Positions 1 through 11,500 of a stretch of DNA of 64,000 bases are shown piece by piece. The stretch is from Achatina immaculata. Its lineage: Eukaryota; Mollusca; Gastropoda; Stylommatophora; Achatinidae. The notes under the pieces were generated by a model. That model saw nothing but the letters and a program-made list of their open reading frames with translations. It was not told where the DNA came from and did not search any database. Position numbers and translations under genes: made by a program. The stretch is from positions 34,124,126 through 34,188,125 of the forward strand of contig CM019709.1 of assembly GCA_009760885.1 (NCBI GenBank), in the 5' to 3' direction. Position 1 is the stretch's first letter; each line of letters opens with the position of its first letter.

Positions 1-205
1 AGCGCCCATATTTTCCCTGATCTGTCAGCACACTAGAGGGCGATATGGTCAGTATCACGCCTGGCCGCCTTTCCTTCCTCAACTCCAGAAGAAGTCGGGT
101 ACCCATTTCCACAGCAGGGTGACTGGGGTGTCTCCGGCCGGATTCGAACCCTCCCGACCTTCGCCATGAGAGACCAGTGCACTAACCACTTCGCCACTTA
201 GACAC
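1..205 (-). mobile_element. tRNA-headed SINE, family W (left end cut by window)
   Basis: Read on the - strand, the head holds an A-box-like tggcgaagtggttagtgc and a B box ggttcgaatcc (complement at 140-150). A body follows that shares gaagaagtcgggtacccat, the gccaggcgtgatactgacc core and tagtgtgctgacagatc with the copies at 36 kb, 52 kb and 60 kb. It is not a functional tRNA: there is no acceptor stem pairing and the sequence runs on into the SINE body. Confidence 0.8.
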
Positions 206-363
206 ACAATTGGGCACTCTTATCCACATATAACATTGCTTTAAGATCAGCAGTCCTGTATACTCATAAATATATAGCACAACAAAGCAAACTGAGAAAG
301 CAACAACAGTTTATAATGTACAGAATACGAGGTTTTCAAAGAATCCCTAGTCTCTTCAGGAAC

Positions 364-490
364 ATGAAGATAGTGCTGTTATCTTACACCATGACGATAG
401 TGCTGTTATCTTACACCATGAAGACAGTCCTGTTATCTTACACCATGAAGACAGTCCTGTTATCATACACCATGAAAATAGTCCTGTTAT
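364..490. repeat. 27-bp tandem repeat, about 4.7 units
   Basis: Units atgaagatag + tgctgttatc + ttacacc repeated with a few substitutions; the whole lies within an open frame of no recognised function. Confidence 0.85.
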
Positions 491-509
491 CCAGAAATCT
501 TCTCACAAA

Positions 510-890
510 AAAAAAAACAAAATTAAGATTTGTAAAACGTTATATCTACTCTGTTTTACTGTATGGAGCAGAAACCTGGACTCTAAGCACAAACGATGGA
601 GAGAAAGATTAATACAGCAGAAATGTGGTTCTACAGAAAGCTGGGTCATATAACATGGAGAGTGAAAAGAACAAATGCACAAGTTTTAGAACAGCTCCAG
701 GTGCGATGTGAACTTCTCAAAGAAATACAGACGAAGAAAACAAAATACTCTGGCCATATCAAAAGACATAACAACATACTGAAAGAGCAAGAGGAAGACA
801 GATATGTAGATGGGAAGATAATATACGAGACACACATCAAGGCGAGAGAGACAGGATACTCGAGATTCATTACAGCCAACCTTCGAATGA
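510..890 (+). mobile_element. RTE-like LINE fragment, reverse transcriptase C-terminal region
   Basis: Two overlapping frames give YIYSVLLYGAETWTLS and NTAEMWFYRKLGHITWRVKR, then KYSGHIKRH. This is the standard LLYGxExW, EMWxYR, GHIxRH series of the RTE-like post-RT domain. A frameshift near 600 breaks it. A G-rich then C-rich tract follows at 893-965. Confidence 0.8.
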
Positions 891-1084
891 TGGTGGTGGG
901 GGTGGGGTGGGGGTCCACCAGAGAAAGTCTGAAATGTTAGAAAGGTTAACCCCCCCCCCCCACCCCCAACTCTGAAACCAAGCGGATTACGATAACAAGA
1001 ACCACGTAGACAGAATGGACAAGAGTTGTCAGGCTAAACTGATAGATTCACAAGAGATGGAAGGGACTTGCTTGCTTGTTCTTG

Positions 1085-1430
1085 TACTATAACTGCCAGC
1101 TGTTGTTCTATGCAGCCGATGCTTTGGAGGTGTTGAGGCACAGCATCATATCGGCGTGGGAGCGGGTTATGGCGGCTACTTTTTCAGTCCCGGAGTACAG
1201 CTAAAAAGGCAGGGGGCGTGCAGTGCTTCTTTAGCAGACTCCACCACCATGGGGGACTGTGCCTCTCCCTGCCCCGTTAGCCAGGCTATGTCTGTTACTG
1301 AGAGGATACCAACGGAGAGGTGGGACAGGGTCTTGATCAGCCATGGTTCACTAACCCTTACTCTGGCATATCAGCTATGGGACGCAGACTGCCTCAACGG
1401 ACAGGCGTCTTTACCCTCAGTTCTTCTTAG
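1085..1430 (+). repeat. Dispersed repeat R, copy 1
   Basis: About 320-bp repeat of unknown class shared with 12640-12960 (-), 36915-37235 (+), 39760-40080 (-) and 41520-41850 (-). Shared words include cagccgatgct, tgttgaggcaca, cagtcccggagtacagc, tagcagactccaccaccatg and catatcagctatggg. No ORF is conserved among copies and no RNA polymerase III boxes were recognised, so it is probably a non-autonomous element. Confidence 0.85.
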
Positions 1431-1478
1431 GTTACGCCACCTGGTGGCCAAAATATATTTATTAATATTCAGTCTGTA

Positions 1479-2292
1479 TTGACAGTAAAACAAAGGGTCC
1501 GTCAGGGGTGCATATTGTCGCCTTACTTATTTAACTTGTATACTGAAAATATAATGAGGAATGTTAGAGAAGATGTAGACAAAGAATATTACGATGCCAT
1601 AACAATTGGAGGTTATGAAATACCAGAGATTAGATATGCTGATGACACAGTATTACTGTCCACAACATAAAAAGGAATGGAAAAACTAATTATGTCAGTC
1701 CATAAGAACAGCGAAGAGCAGAACCTCTATCTTAATGCGAAGAAAAGTAAATTGATGACAACTGACAAAACAAACAAGGGAGCTGAAATATGTATCAATG
1801 AGGAAAAACTGGAAGAAGTGGAGAGTTTTTAATATCTTGGATCACTGCTAACTAATAATGGAGATACAATGAGGGAAATTAAAAGGAGGACATCTATCGC
1901 TCTTCAGAAAGTAAAACAACTAAAGAATCTGTGGAGAGGAACAGACAGAACTACACAAATAAGATTTTTAAGGGCATGCATTTTTCCCATCACAACATAT
2001 GCCTGTGAGACCTGGACACTTAACAAAACAGCTGAGAAACATATAAATGCCTTTGAATGTAAATGCTACAGAAGAGTTCTTCACATATCAAAGACACAAA
2101 AAAGAACAAATATATCCATACTACAAGAACTTAATATTGAAGAAGGCTGGCTAGTAAAGAGTATTAAATAGAGAAAACTTAAATATTTTGAACACATTAA
2201 ATATCATGATAGTCTAAAGAAGACCGTCTTGGAAAGGTATATAATGTCAAAAAGAAAGAGAGGAAGACCAACGCGAAGATGGTTGCAAGACT
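1479..2292 (+). mobile_element. RTE-like LINE family A, RT and C-terminal region, decayed
   Basis: Reads QGCILSPYLFNLYTENIMR, then RYADDTVLLS with the catalytic YADD box, NNGDTMREIKRR, TYACETWTLN, AFECKCYRRVLHIS and LNIEEGWLVK. It carries several stops (after STT, in SF-stop-YLG, after KSIK). It is near-identical to the copy at 15395. It ends abruptly at about 2292, inside the RPRRRWLQD region, where mariner sequence begins, so its 3' tail is missing. Confidence 0.9.
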
Positions 2293-2295
2293 ATG

Positions 2296-3758
2296 CATGA
2301 GACTTGGGTTCATCATTTTCAACCAGAAACCAGGAACAGTCAGAGCAGTGGAAACATCATGGATCCCCACCTCCAACGAAAGCAAAGATGGTTCTGTCTG
2401 CAGGCAAAGTGATGGCTTCCATTTTTTGGGATTCAGAAAATGTGCTATTGGTAGACTGTCTTCCAAAGGGCAGAACAGTCACCGGGGCCTATTACGCTAA
2501 CCTTTTGAAGCAACTGCGGGTCAAACTGAAGGAAAAGCGTCGAGGGAAAATGAAAAGAGGAGTCATCTTTTGGCAAGACAATGTTCCAGTTCACAAGTCG
2601 GCAGTGGCAATGCCTGCCATTCATGAATGCGTCTTCCAGCTTCTTGAACATCCTCATTATTCCCCAGATTTGGCCTCTTCGGACTATTACCTATTTCTTA
2701 TCTTATATCTTATATCCTTCCCGTGCCGTTAAACGTCACACAGGGCTCGCAAAGTAGTTCGCCAATTGTTCCTGTCTTCGGCGAGTCTTTCAACATCATC
2801 AAAGGATTTTATGCCTGTTAATTTGGCCTCTCTTAACAATGTCCTCTTTAGAGTTTCACGCGGTCTGCCTCTTCTTCTTTGGCCTGTTGTGTTCCACTTG
2901 ATAGCTCGTTTTGGGATTCTCTGATCATTTCTTCTCATCAAGTGACCAACATATGTCCATCTCCTTTTCCTGATCACCCATGAGACTGGTTGTTGTTCAG
3001 TCATCTGTATTATCTCTGCATTGTTCTTGAATTCGTTCCACTTGATGCTGAGTATTTTCCTTAGGCATTTGTTTTCAAAAGAGTCTAATTTCGTGTATAT
3101 TTCTTTAGTTGTTTTCCAGCTTTCGCATGCATAAATGAGGGTGGATATTACATTTGAATTAAGTAGTCTTTACTTGGTTTTTGTGCTTATAACATTTGAA
3201 TTCCATATATTCTCAAGATTCTTGAAGATTGATGCTGCTTTTGCAATTCTGATCCTAACTTCCTTTCTAGTGTCACCATCCTGGTCTATGTAGCTGCCAA
3301 GGTATGCAGATTGATTGACTTCTTCAATATCTGTCCCTTCTATGTGTATTTTTCCATTTTGATTAAGGGGAATTTTCATTATTTTTGTTTTAAGTCCTAT
3401 TTTGCTAGCCAGTGAAGACAGACTGTTTTTTCTTGCATGGAATTCACATTATTACTGATAAGAGTTATGTCATCAGCAAAATCAAGATATTCTAGTTGGA
3501 TCCCATTACCTATTTACCAAACTCAAAAAGAGCTCAGTGGTCTCAAATTTGCTTCAAATGATGACGTCATTCACGCTGTAGACCACTTTCTACTGGCACA
3601 AGACGCTGACTTTTACAAAGACGGGATCCGTATGCTCCAGGATCACTGGACTAAGTGCATAAACGTGCAAGGGGACTATGTTGAGAAATAACCCCAAAAA
3701 GTTGTCCACAAATAATCCGTTGTACCTTATGCCGAGAACTTATCAATCACCCCTCGTA
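2296..3758 (+). mobile_element. Mariner (SETMAR-like) transposon, 5'-truncated, split by a LINE
   Basis: The transposase resumes in the first catalytic region (TWVHHFQPET) and continues through LSAGKVMASIFWD, FWQDNVPVHK (second Asp) and HPHYSPDLASSDYYLF (third Asp). It is then interrupted at 2697-3504 by a LINE and resumes at about 3505 with ELSGLKFASNDDVIHAVDHF and a QGDYVEK-stop end at 3691. The two halves also differ by a frameshift in the A run near 3527. A mariner-type terminal inverted repeat, aacttatcaatcacccctcg + ta, ends at about 3758. The N-terminal helix-turn-helix half is absent. Inactive. Confidence 0.88.
2697..3504 (-). mobile_element. RTE-like LINE family B, 5'-truncated, inserted in mariner
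   Basis: On the - strand: LDFADDITLISNN, the RxKxxIxxAxxxFxxL segment, CESWKTTKEI, NKCLRKIL, RKRRWTYVGHLMRR and RGRPRETLKRTLLREA, ending in WRTTLRALCDV-stop. The 3' tail is a run of TATAAGA-type units. The 11-bp word attacctattt flanks it at 2686-2696 and 3505-3515: a target-site duplication. The 5' truncation falls just before the YADD-type box (FADD here). Confidence 0.92.
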
Positions 3759-4125
3759 TGTTTACTGTCTCAACCATAAAGTAATATAGTATTCCCCTCA
3801 TGCCCCCTACCAACTTATGTAAAACTTACTTATTTGTTCTTATAAGTTCAAACTTTGTCAACATCTGTTTAATAAGGACCATATGCCTCCCTAAGCGTAG
3901 TCTAAAGTAGTTTAAAGTATGGCTTGATTGTTCTAATTTTTAACAGCTTTTCTATACATTTTAGTTTTGAATGAATGTAAGAATTGCAAGTTTATTTCAT
4001 GCTGTTGCATAAATCAAAGTGTAGAGTATATGGACAAGAGATTATTTATTATTTATTTATGTAATCATTTAATTGTGTCTTCATGATTATTAATGCTCAA
4101 TAATAAATACTGAATGACTGTGATT
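3759..4125. other. No feature seen
   Basis: AT-rich, unique-looking sequence with no coding signal, tandem repeat or element signature that I could recognise. Confidence 0.5.
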
Positions 4126-4127
4126 GA

Positions 4128-4210
4128 GTGAAAGCTGTATGATGAAGGGCGAAATGTTAGACGGGCCTGCGTGCCCAATTCTTAACCCTTTTAAAAATAA
4201 AATATGTTCG
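4128..4210 (+). repeat. Dispersed repeat T, copy 1
   Basis: Holds cgggcctgcgtgcccaattc + ttaacccttt. The same words recur inverted at 19912-19985 and, diverged, at 55500-55600. It looks like the 3' end of a non-LTR element with a tetranucleotide tail. Confidence 0.65.
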
Positions 4211-4284
4211 TTCAGTGCCCAAAATATGGGGCTACTAGCAGCAGCAGATTTCCACTTTTTTTTTTTTTTTTGGGGGGGGGGGGT

Positions 4285-4665
4285 CCTTCGCTATCTCCTT
4301 GGTTGTCTCCCATGTCAGTCTTTTTGTCTCCGTGTCTCTTTGTGTCGTCCCATGCTTCTTTTACCATGTAGAGTCTACAGGTGTTCGTGGTAAAGATTCG
4401 TCTATCATTAAGATAATACAGCCTTTCCATTTCAATTTTCTCCTTTCAGTCACTGTTGACAGCGGTGTCCTGCCTGTCTCTTTTAACGTTAAGAGGTTAG
4501 TGCAGGTGGTATCCAGCCAGAACATTCCTTTGATCTTACGTAGACACCTGGTCTGGAAGGTGTGGAATGTACGTGCAGCTATCTATGCCATTCTCAAGCA
4601 TTTGTTCCTATATAATAAGACACATATACCATTGCTGTTGAATATTCCATTAGCTCCATATAGCA
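4285..4665 (-). mobile_element. RTE-like LINE fragment (family C relative)
   Basis: On the - strand, broken frames give SNGICVLLYRNKCLRMA and FHTFQTRCLRKIKGMFW, which parallel SNVLSVLLYGSECW and NSFQTKCLRRIKKIFW of the copy at 14335-15353. A 16-T then 12-G tract at 4256-4283 abuts its left end. Confidence 0.7.
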
Positions 4666-4710
4666 TTTTTTAAAAAAGACTCTTTCTGGGAATATTCTCT
4701 TATCTGTTAA

Positions 4711-5218
4711 CGTCTTCTTCATGTCATAAAAAGCCACTTTTGGCTGTCTCATTCTTGACGTGTCTTCTTCATTTCATAAAAAGCCACTTTTGGCTGTCTC
4801 ATTCTTGACGTGTCTTCTTCATTTCATAAAAAGCCACTTTTGGCTGTCTCATTCTTGACGTGTCTTCTTCATTTCATAAAAAGCCACTTTTGGCTGTCTC
4901 ATTCTTGGCCTGTCTTCGTCAAGTCATAGGAAGGCATTTTTGGCTGTCTCATTCTTGACCTGTCTTCTTCATCATAGAAAGGCACTTTTGACTGTCTCAT
5001 TCTTGAACTGTCTTCTTCATGTCATAGAAGGCCATTTTTTGCTGTCTTATTCTTGAACTGTCTTCTTCTTGTTATAGATGTCCACTTTTGACTGTCTCAT
5101 TCTTGAACTGTCTTCTTCATGTCACAGAAGGCCACTTTTGGCTGTCTCATTCTTGACCTATCTTCTTCATGTCATAAAAAAGGCACTTTTGGCTGTCTCA
5201 TTCTTGACCATCTTCATA
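4711..5218. repeat. 50-bp minisatellite, about 10 units
   Basis: Unit begins gtcttcttcatttcataaaa + agccacttttggctgtctca + ttcttgac. The first four units are nearly identical at an exact 50-bp spacing; later ones diverge. It ends about 180 bp before the LDLa exon. Confidence 0.95.
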
Positions 5219-5401
5219 TTGTAAAAAGCTATTCTTGACTTGATTTCAGTTGTGCATGGAAGAAATTAAACATAATGAAGTTTTTAAAAAAACCATTCGA
5301 TTCCATAGACGTTTATTGAAATGTTAATATTTACTGTTTGGAAAAAAAAAACTGATAGCAAAGGGCCAAGTCACTTATACCTGCGGCCTTTTCGTCAACA
5401 G

Positions 5402-5539
5402 AAGTGGACTGCCCGTTGTGGTGTAACAAACACCTATGCTTACCGAAACAGCAGCTATGTGACGGCGTTATTGATTGCCCAGACCGCTCGGATGAACACA
5501 CTAGTTTGTGCACACTCCCCACGCAGCAGATAGAGAATG
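5402..5539 (+). CDS. Exon: LDLa module
   Basis: Acceptor ends in cgtcaacag and the donor is gtacgt. The exon encodes 45 complete codons plus split codons at both ends. It reads VDCPLWC, then CLPKQQLCDGVIDC, then PDRSDEHTSLC: six cysteines and the acidic D-C-x-D-x-S-D-E calcium signature of an LDLa module. The spacing between the first two cysteines (three residues) is shorter than usual. The LDLa frame is not the frame of the longest open reading frame here. Confidence 0.88.
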
Positions 5540-8500
5540 GTACGTCTCGAGTATAAGATGAATGTAGTTAACAAATTATATATATCGTTGTGTGTTGGAT
5601 GGCTTATTTGTGTTCGTAACTGGCGATAAAATGGCATATTTCCTGTCACGGAGTTTGCACGTAAATACCAATGAAACAACAGAAAAAACACTCCAAAAAT
5701 CACCGTGTGTCCATTGATGGTTTGGGTAGGCTTTAGGGTAGACTGTAGAAGCTGCCTGTGCTAGACTGAATGGCTGTGTTTAAGATGCTAGTCTTGTGAC
5801 AACCCCAGAATGCAATATATATGATTATAAATGATTAAATTATGATTACTAGCCACAATAAATTTTTTAAAACCTCGATAGCCAGTAGCACATCAGTGGA
5901 TAGTCTTACTTTCGTTTTCCAGAAACAATAAAGCTTCATCTACCTGCCGTAACATTTTTGTTCTTTACGTTTTGAAGATGGATGAATTATCATTTGAATA
6001 CTGAAACAAAAAAAAAACGTAGGTAAAGTCTGTTGGATTATAACCATTCTTTGAAGTTCTTGGAAAATGTGGGGGATTTTTAAAGTTTTATTTCCAAGAA
6101 GCAGCAATTCGAGTTGAAAACAGAACTGAAAAATATCAACCTATAAAACAAGGGGTGCAACAAGGATGTGTACTATCTCCAGACCTTTTTTTCTCTGTAC
6201 GGCGAGAATATTCTAAGAACAATCATCACAGAACCAGGCATAAAAATTGGAGGATACAATATTAACAACCTTGGGTATGCTGACGACACAGTACTGATAA
6301 CTGAAAACCAACAAGACCTGCAAAATCTCTTGAATAAACTCGCCAAAGAAAGTGAACAGAAAGGCCTTACTTTGAACATCAAAAAGACAGAGACTATGGT
6401 TATATCTAAGAAACAGAATCCACCAGCATGCAGTATTAAATTAAATGGAACTATTCTAAAGCAAGTGCAGAAATTCAAATACCTTGGACCAGTAATAACT
6501 TCAGATGAGAAATGCAGAACAGAAACTAGGAACAGAATAGGCCAAACAAAGACTGCATTTCAGAGAATGAGAAACATATTTTCCAACACATCCTTATCAA
6601 TAAATGTTAGAAAACGAGTCATAAAATGCTGTATTGAACCTATCTTGTTATATGGAATGAATCATGGACAATAGGCAGGTCTGCACAAAAATCATTGGAA
6701 GCAGCAGAAATGTGGTTTATTAGAAGAATGTTGCGAATCCTCTGGACAGCAAAAATAACTAAAGAAGAATGTATGAGAAGAGCTGGAGAGACAAAAAAAA
6801 AATATTGTCAAAAAAAATAAGAGAGATACAATGTACTTTCATAGGGCATGCAATGAGAAGAGGGGGCATTGAAAATATTATAACAACAGGAAAAATAGAA
6901 GGAAGAAAATCAAGAGGAAGACCAAGAGAAATGATTCTGGACAGTCTGACGGGATGGTGTGAGAGGAGATCACCAACTGAACTGATGACCTGCATGAAGG
7001 ATTGTGTACACTGGAGAAGCATAATAGCCAACGCCATTCGGCACGGCACCTGATGATGATGATGATTTCCAAAATATGACCTTTCATATAACAGGTCAAC
7101 ATCATTAAGGATCTCATCAACAGATATGTTTGTGCAGTCAACACAGGAGAAGGAATGAGTGAATGGTTCCAGACTGAAACAAGCGTGAAGCAATGATGTA
7201 TATTATCTCCCTTGCTTTTTGGAGTAACTATCTTATATATCTTATATCTTATATCCTTCCCGTGCCGTTAGACGTCACATAGGGCTCGCAAAGTAGTTCG
7301 CCAATTTTTCCTGTCTTCGGCGAGTCTTTCAACCTCATCAAAGGATTTTATGCCTGTTAACTTGGCCTCTCTTAATAATGTTCTCTTCAGAGTTTCACGC
7401 GGTCTGCCCCTTTTTCTTCGGCCTGTTGTGTTCCACTTGATAGCTTGTTTTGGGATTCTCTGCTCATTTCTTCTCATCAAGTGGCCAACATATGTCCATC
7501 TCCTTTTCCTGATCACCCGTGAGACTGGTTGTTGTTCAGTCATCTGTCTTATCTCTGCATTGTTCTTGAATTCATTCCACTTGATGCCGAGTATTTTCCT
7601 TAGGCATTTGTTTTCAAAAGAGTCTAATTTCTTTTCTATTTCTTTAGTTGTTTTCCAGCTTTCGCATGCATAAATGAGGGTGGATATTACATTTGAATTG
7701 AATAGTCTTAACTTGGTTTTTGTGCTTATAACTTTTGAATTCCATATGTTCTCAAGATTCTTGAAGATTGATGCTGCTTTTGCAATTCTGATCCTAACTT
7801 CCTTTCTAGTGTCACCATCCTGGTCTATGTAGCTGCCAAGGTATGCAAATTGATTGACTTCTTCAATATCTGTCCCTTCTATGTGTATTTTTCCATTTTG
7901 ATTGATGGGAATTTTCATTATTTTTGTTTTGTCCTTGTTAATTTCAAGTCCTATTTTGCTAGCCAGTGAAGATAGGCTATCTGTTTTTTCTTGCATGGAA
8001 TTCACATTATTACTGATAAGAGTTATGTCATCAGCAAAATCAAGATCTTCTAGTTGGGTCCCATGTACCCAGTCAATACCTGTGTTACCTGTGCAGCATT
8101 TTGTCATTATGAAGTCTATTGTAATCCCAAAAAGTAAAGGAGACAGTATACATCCTTGTTTCACGCCTGTTTCAATCTGGAACCATTCACTCATCCCTTC
8201 TTCTGTCTTGACTGCACAACCATATCCATTGTATAAGTCCTTAATGATGTTGACAATTTTAGATGGTATTCCATATAGACATAAAATTCTCCATAAGTAA
8301 CTATAGACTTCATAATAATAAAAAAAAAATGCTGCACAGGTAAAACGGGCATTGATTGGGTACATGGGACCCAACTGGAAGATCTTGATTTTGCTGATGA
8401 CATAACTCTTATCTGTGACAATGTGAATTCGATGCAAAAAAAAAACAACAACAAAAACAGATACCCTGTCTTCATTGGCTAGTAAAATAGGACTTGAAAT

Positions 8501-11500
8501 TAACAAGGAAAAAAACAAAAATAATGAAACTTCTCATTAATCAAGAAGGAAAAATATACATAGAAGGAACAGCTGTTGATAAAGTAAACCAATTTGCATA
8601 CCTCGGCAGCTACATGGACCAGGATGGCGACACCAGAAAAGAAGTTAGAATTCGAATTGCAAAAGCAGCATTGACCTTCAATGATCTTGAGAACATATGG
8701 CACTCAAAAGTTACAAGCACAAAAAACAAGTTAAAATTATTCAATTCAAATGTAATATCCAGCCTCATTTATGCATGTGAAAGCTGGAAAACAACTAAAG
8801 AAATAGACAACAAATTAGACTCTTTTTGAAAACAAATGCTTAAGGAAAATACTCGGTATAAAGCGGAACGAATTCAAGAACAACGCAGAGATAAGACAGA
8901 TGAGCGAACAACATGTCTCATGGGTGATCAGAAAAAGGAGTCGGACGTATGTCGGTCACGTGATGAGAAGAAGCGGTCAGAGAATCCCAAAACAAGTGGA
9001 GCACAACAGGCCGAAGAAAAAGAAACTCTAAAGAGGGCATTGTTAAGAGAGGCCAGTTTAGTGGTCATAGCATCCTTTGATGATATTGAAAAGCTCACCG
9101 AAAGCAGGAAACATGCGAGCCCTGTGTGACGTTTAACGGCACGGGAAGGATGTAAGAACGTAAGAAGATATAATAAGTGCATCTTATAAACTGGTGTATA
9201 TAATAAAATCTCACAGTGAAATTAACAAGGAAAAAAACAAAAATAATGAAACTTCTCATTAACCACGAAGGAAAAATTCAACGCCATTCATCCCCTGCAT
9301 AAATCACTGACAGTAATGAAAGGTTGTTGTATTAAACTTGGCAGCTCATGGATCTCTGAGGCTGAAGCATCCATTAGCGCTGTGTTTGCTGTGGAGAATA
9401 TTGCAAAAGGAGCGGAGTGGACAGAAATAAGAGATGACACCAAGAGGCTCACCGGAGTGGTCATCTCCCTGCTTGACAGGGAATGTAAAGAGTGGATTGG
9501 GAGGCAGGAGTGAGTTCGTAGCTTAGGAGCTCGTTTACGCCGTATGACCCAGTCATCTTCATGGACGGATCAGTGCTGCCAGGCGAATAGAGTGGATGGG
9601 GCTTTGTTGTCTATAAACAAGGCAGACTGGTGGCACAGAAAGCAGGGGTCTCTTTGGCGGCGACATTGAGCATGCTGGGTGGATATAGGCGGTGGCCAAG
9701 GATCTGCCCTGGCTTGTTCGGCAGGATGATACAAACGGGGTGGTGGTGGCAGACTCTCAAACCCTGCTTCGCAAGATAGAGAAGGGTTTTGCTACGTCAT
9801 GAGTTGGTACTTGCGACAACCCAGTGTTACCCCATCTGGATGTTGGAATGAGAGGCAATGATGTAGTCGATCATGTTGCCCGTAACACTATTACAGATTA
9901 TGATTCCTATGGACAAGACGGGTGTACTGAGACTTGTGTAGGGAGAGGAAAGGGCATGAGTTGATACTATATACCCATCGAGGATGAAGGACAGAGGAGC
10001 AAGGAGCTGGGGAAAGAGGAGCCAGGTGATTGGTTGGTAGAATTCAAGGTTGCCAGAACCAAGTTGATTGGCACATATTAGTGTTCATATTCTTTGGTGG
10101 TTACTGAAACAGAGAGCAGAGGACATCTGGGCGTGCCCCGAGCGCTATGATGCTAGTTCCTAGATTCAAGATTCAAGACTCAGGAAACACTGGCGCATCC
10201 TACATGGCAGGAAATATGATACATATGAATTAATATAAAAATTATAGCAAACTATGTGATCAATATGCTGTTAATGCAGATATCATTACTTCTGTTGTTC
10301 CTATTCTAAGTTACATTTTAGAGTTTGTTTTTTTTTTACAAAAAATTTGCACTTATTCAGCCATAACCTCTATTCTTCTTTTACTTCTGTTCATTGTTTA
10401 ATGTGCGTGCCTAATGAAGGTGAAAGCTGAAATATTACATGATTGCTTTGAGATGATGTAAGTAACAGACATTCTTTTCAAGTGTATGAAAGTGCTTTTG
10501 TTAAAATGTGTGACGTCTTTGTTATTGACGTTTTTATGTTTGTAAAAAATATGTGATAGTTGTGTGATTTTTTTTTAAAAACTCGTGAAACTGTAATAAT
10601 GTCTTTGCATATTGTGAAAGTGTGGTTAAGCATTCCGGTTTACTAATGTGGTGGTACCATGTTCGAGTCACAGCAGTGGGGATATTTTTTTTTTCTGGTA
10701 CACACCAAAACAAGGCCCCGGGGTTCATCCAGCCTCTAAAAATAGGTACCAGAGAAATCTGGGAAAGTAAATGCGGCCAGCCGTGATACTAACCATATCA
10801 CGCTTTCACTGCACCCCCAGTGTAATTTAATGGCATGTAAATGTGAATTTTACCTTTATCAGTATTCATATTGCGATTTTTTTTATTTCAATACTGTGGT
10901 AACCTACATATTCATTTATAATAAATATGAAAAAAAGAGCATTTGTTGAATGAAAAATTGGCAACCATTGGTTGTACGGTAATTTCCATGAGCATAAGTG
11001 ACTGTGCCAGAGTGCCTGCACAGTAAGGTAAGTGGGCCTTGCAGCACAGTAAGGTAGGTGGGCCTTGCAGCATAGTGAAGTAGGTGGGCCTTGCAGCACA
11101 GTAAGGTAGATGGGTCTTGCAGCACACTAAGGTAGATGTGTCATTGCAGCACAGTAAGGTAGATGGGTCTTGCATCATAGTAAGGTAGATGGCCCTTGCA
11201 GCACACTAAGGTAGATGGGGCCTTGCAGCACAGTAAAGTAGATGGGGCCTTGCAGCACAGTAAAGTAGATGGCCCTTGCAGCACACTAAGGTAGATGGGG
11301 CCTTGCAGCATATTAAAGTAGATGGCCCTTGCAGCACACTAAGGTAGATGGGACCTTGCAGCACAGTAAAGTAGACGGGCCTTGCACCACAGTAAGGTCG
11401 ATGGGGCCTTGCAGCACATTAAAGTGGATGGGCCTTGCAACACAATAAAGTAGATGAGTCTTGCAACACGCTAAGGTAGATGAGTCTTACAGCACACTAA

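Noticed and set aside
139..205. Functional tRNA gene
   Set aside because: A and B boxes are present, but the sequence continues into a SINE body repeated elsewhere and no cloverleaf stems can be drawn.
1156..1482. 108-codon frame in repeat R
   Set aside because: Other copies of R do not preserve the frame, so it is not coding.
5321..5533. 70-codon frame across the LDLa exon
   Set aside because: It is in the wrong frame; the frame with six LDLa cysteines and matching splice phases is the real one.
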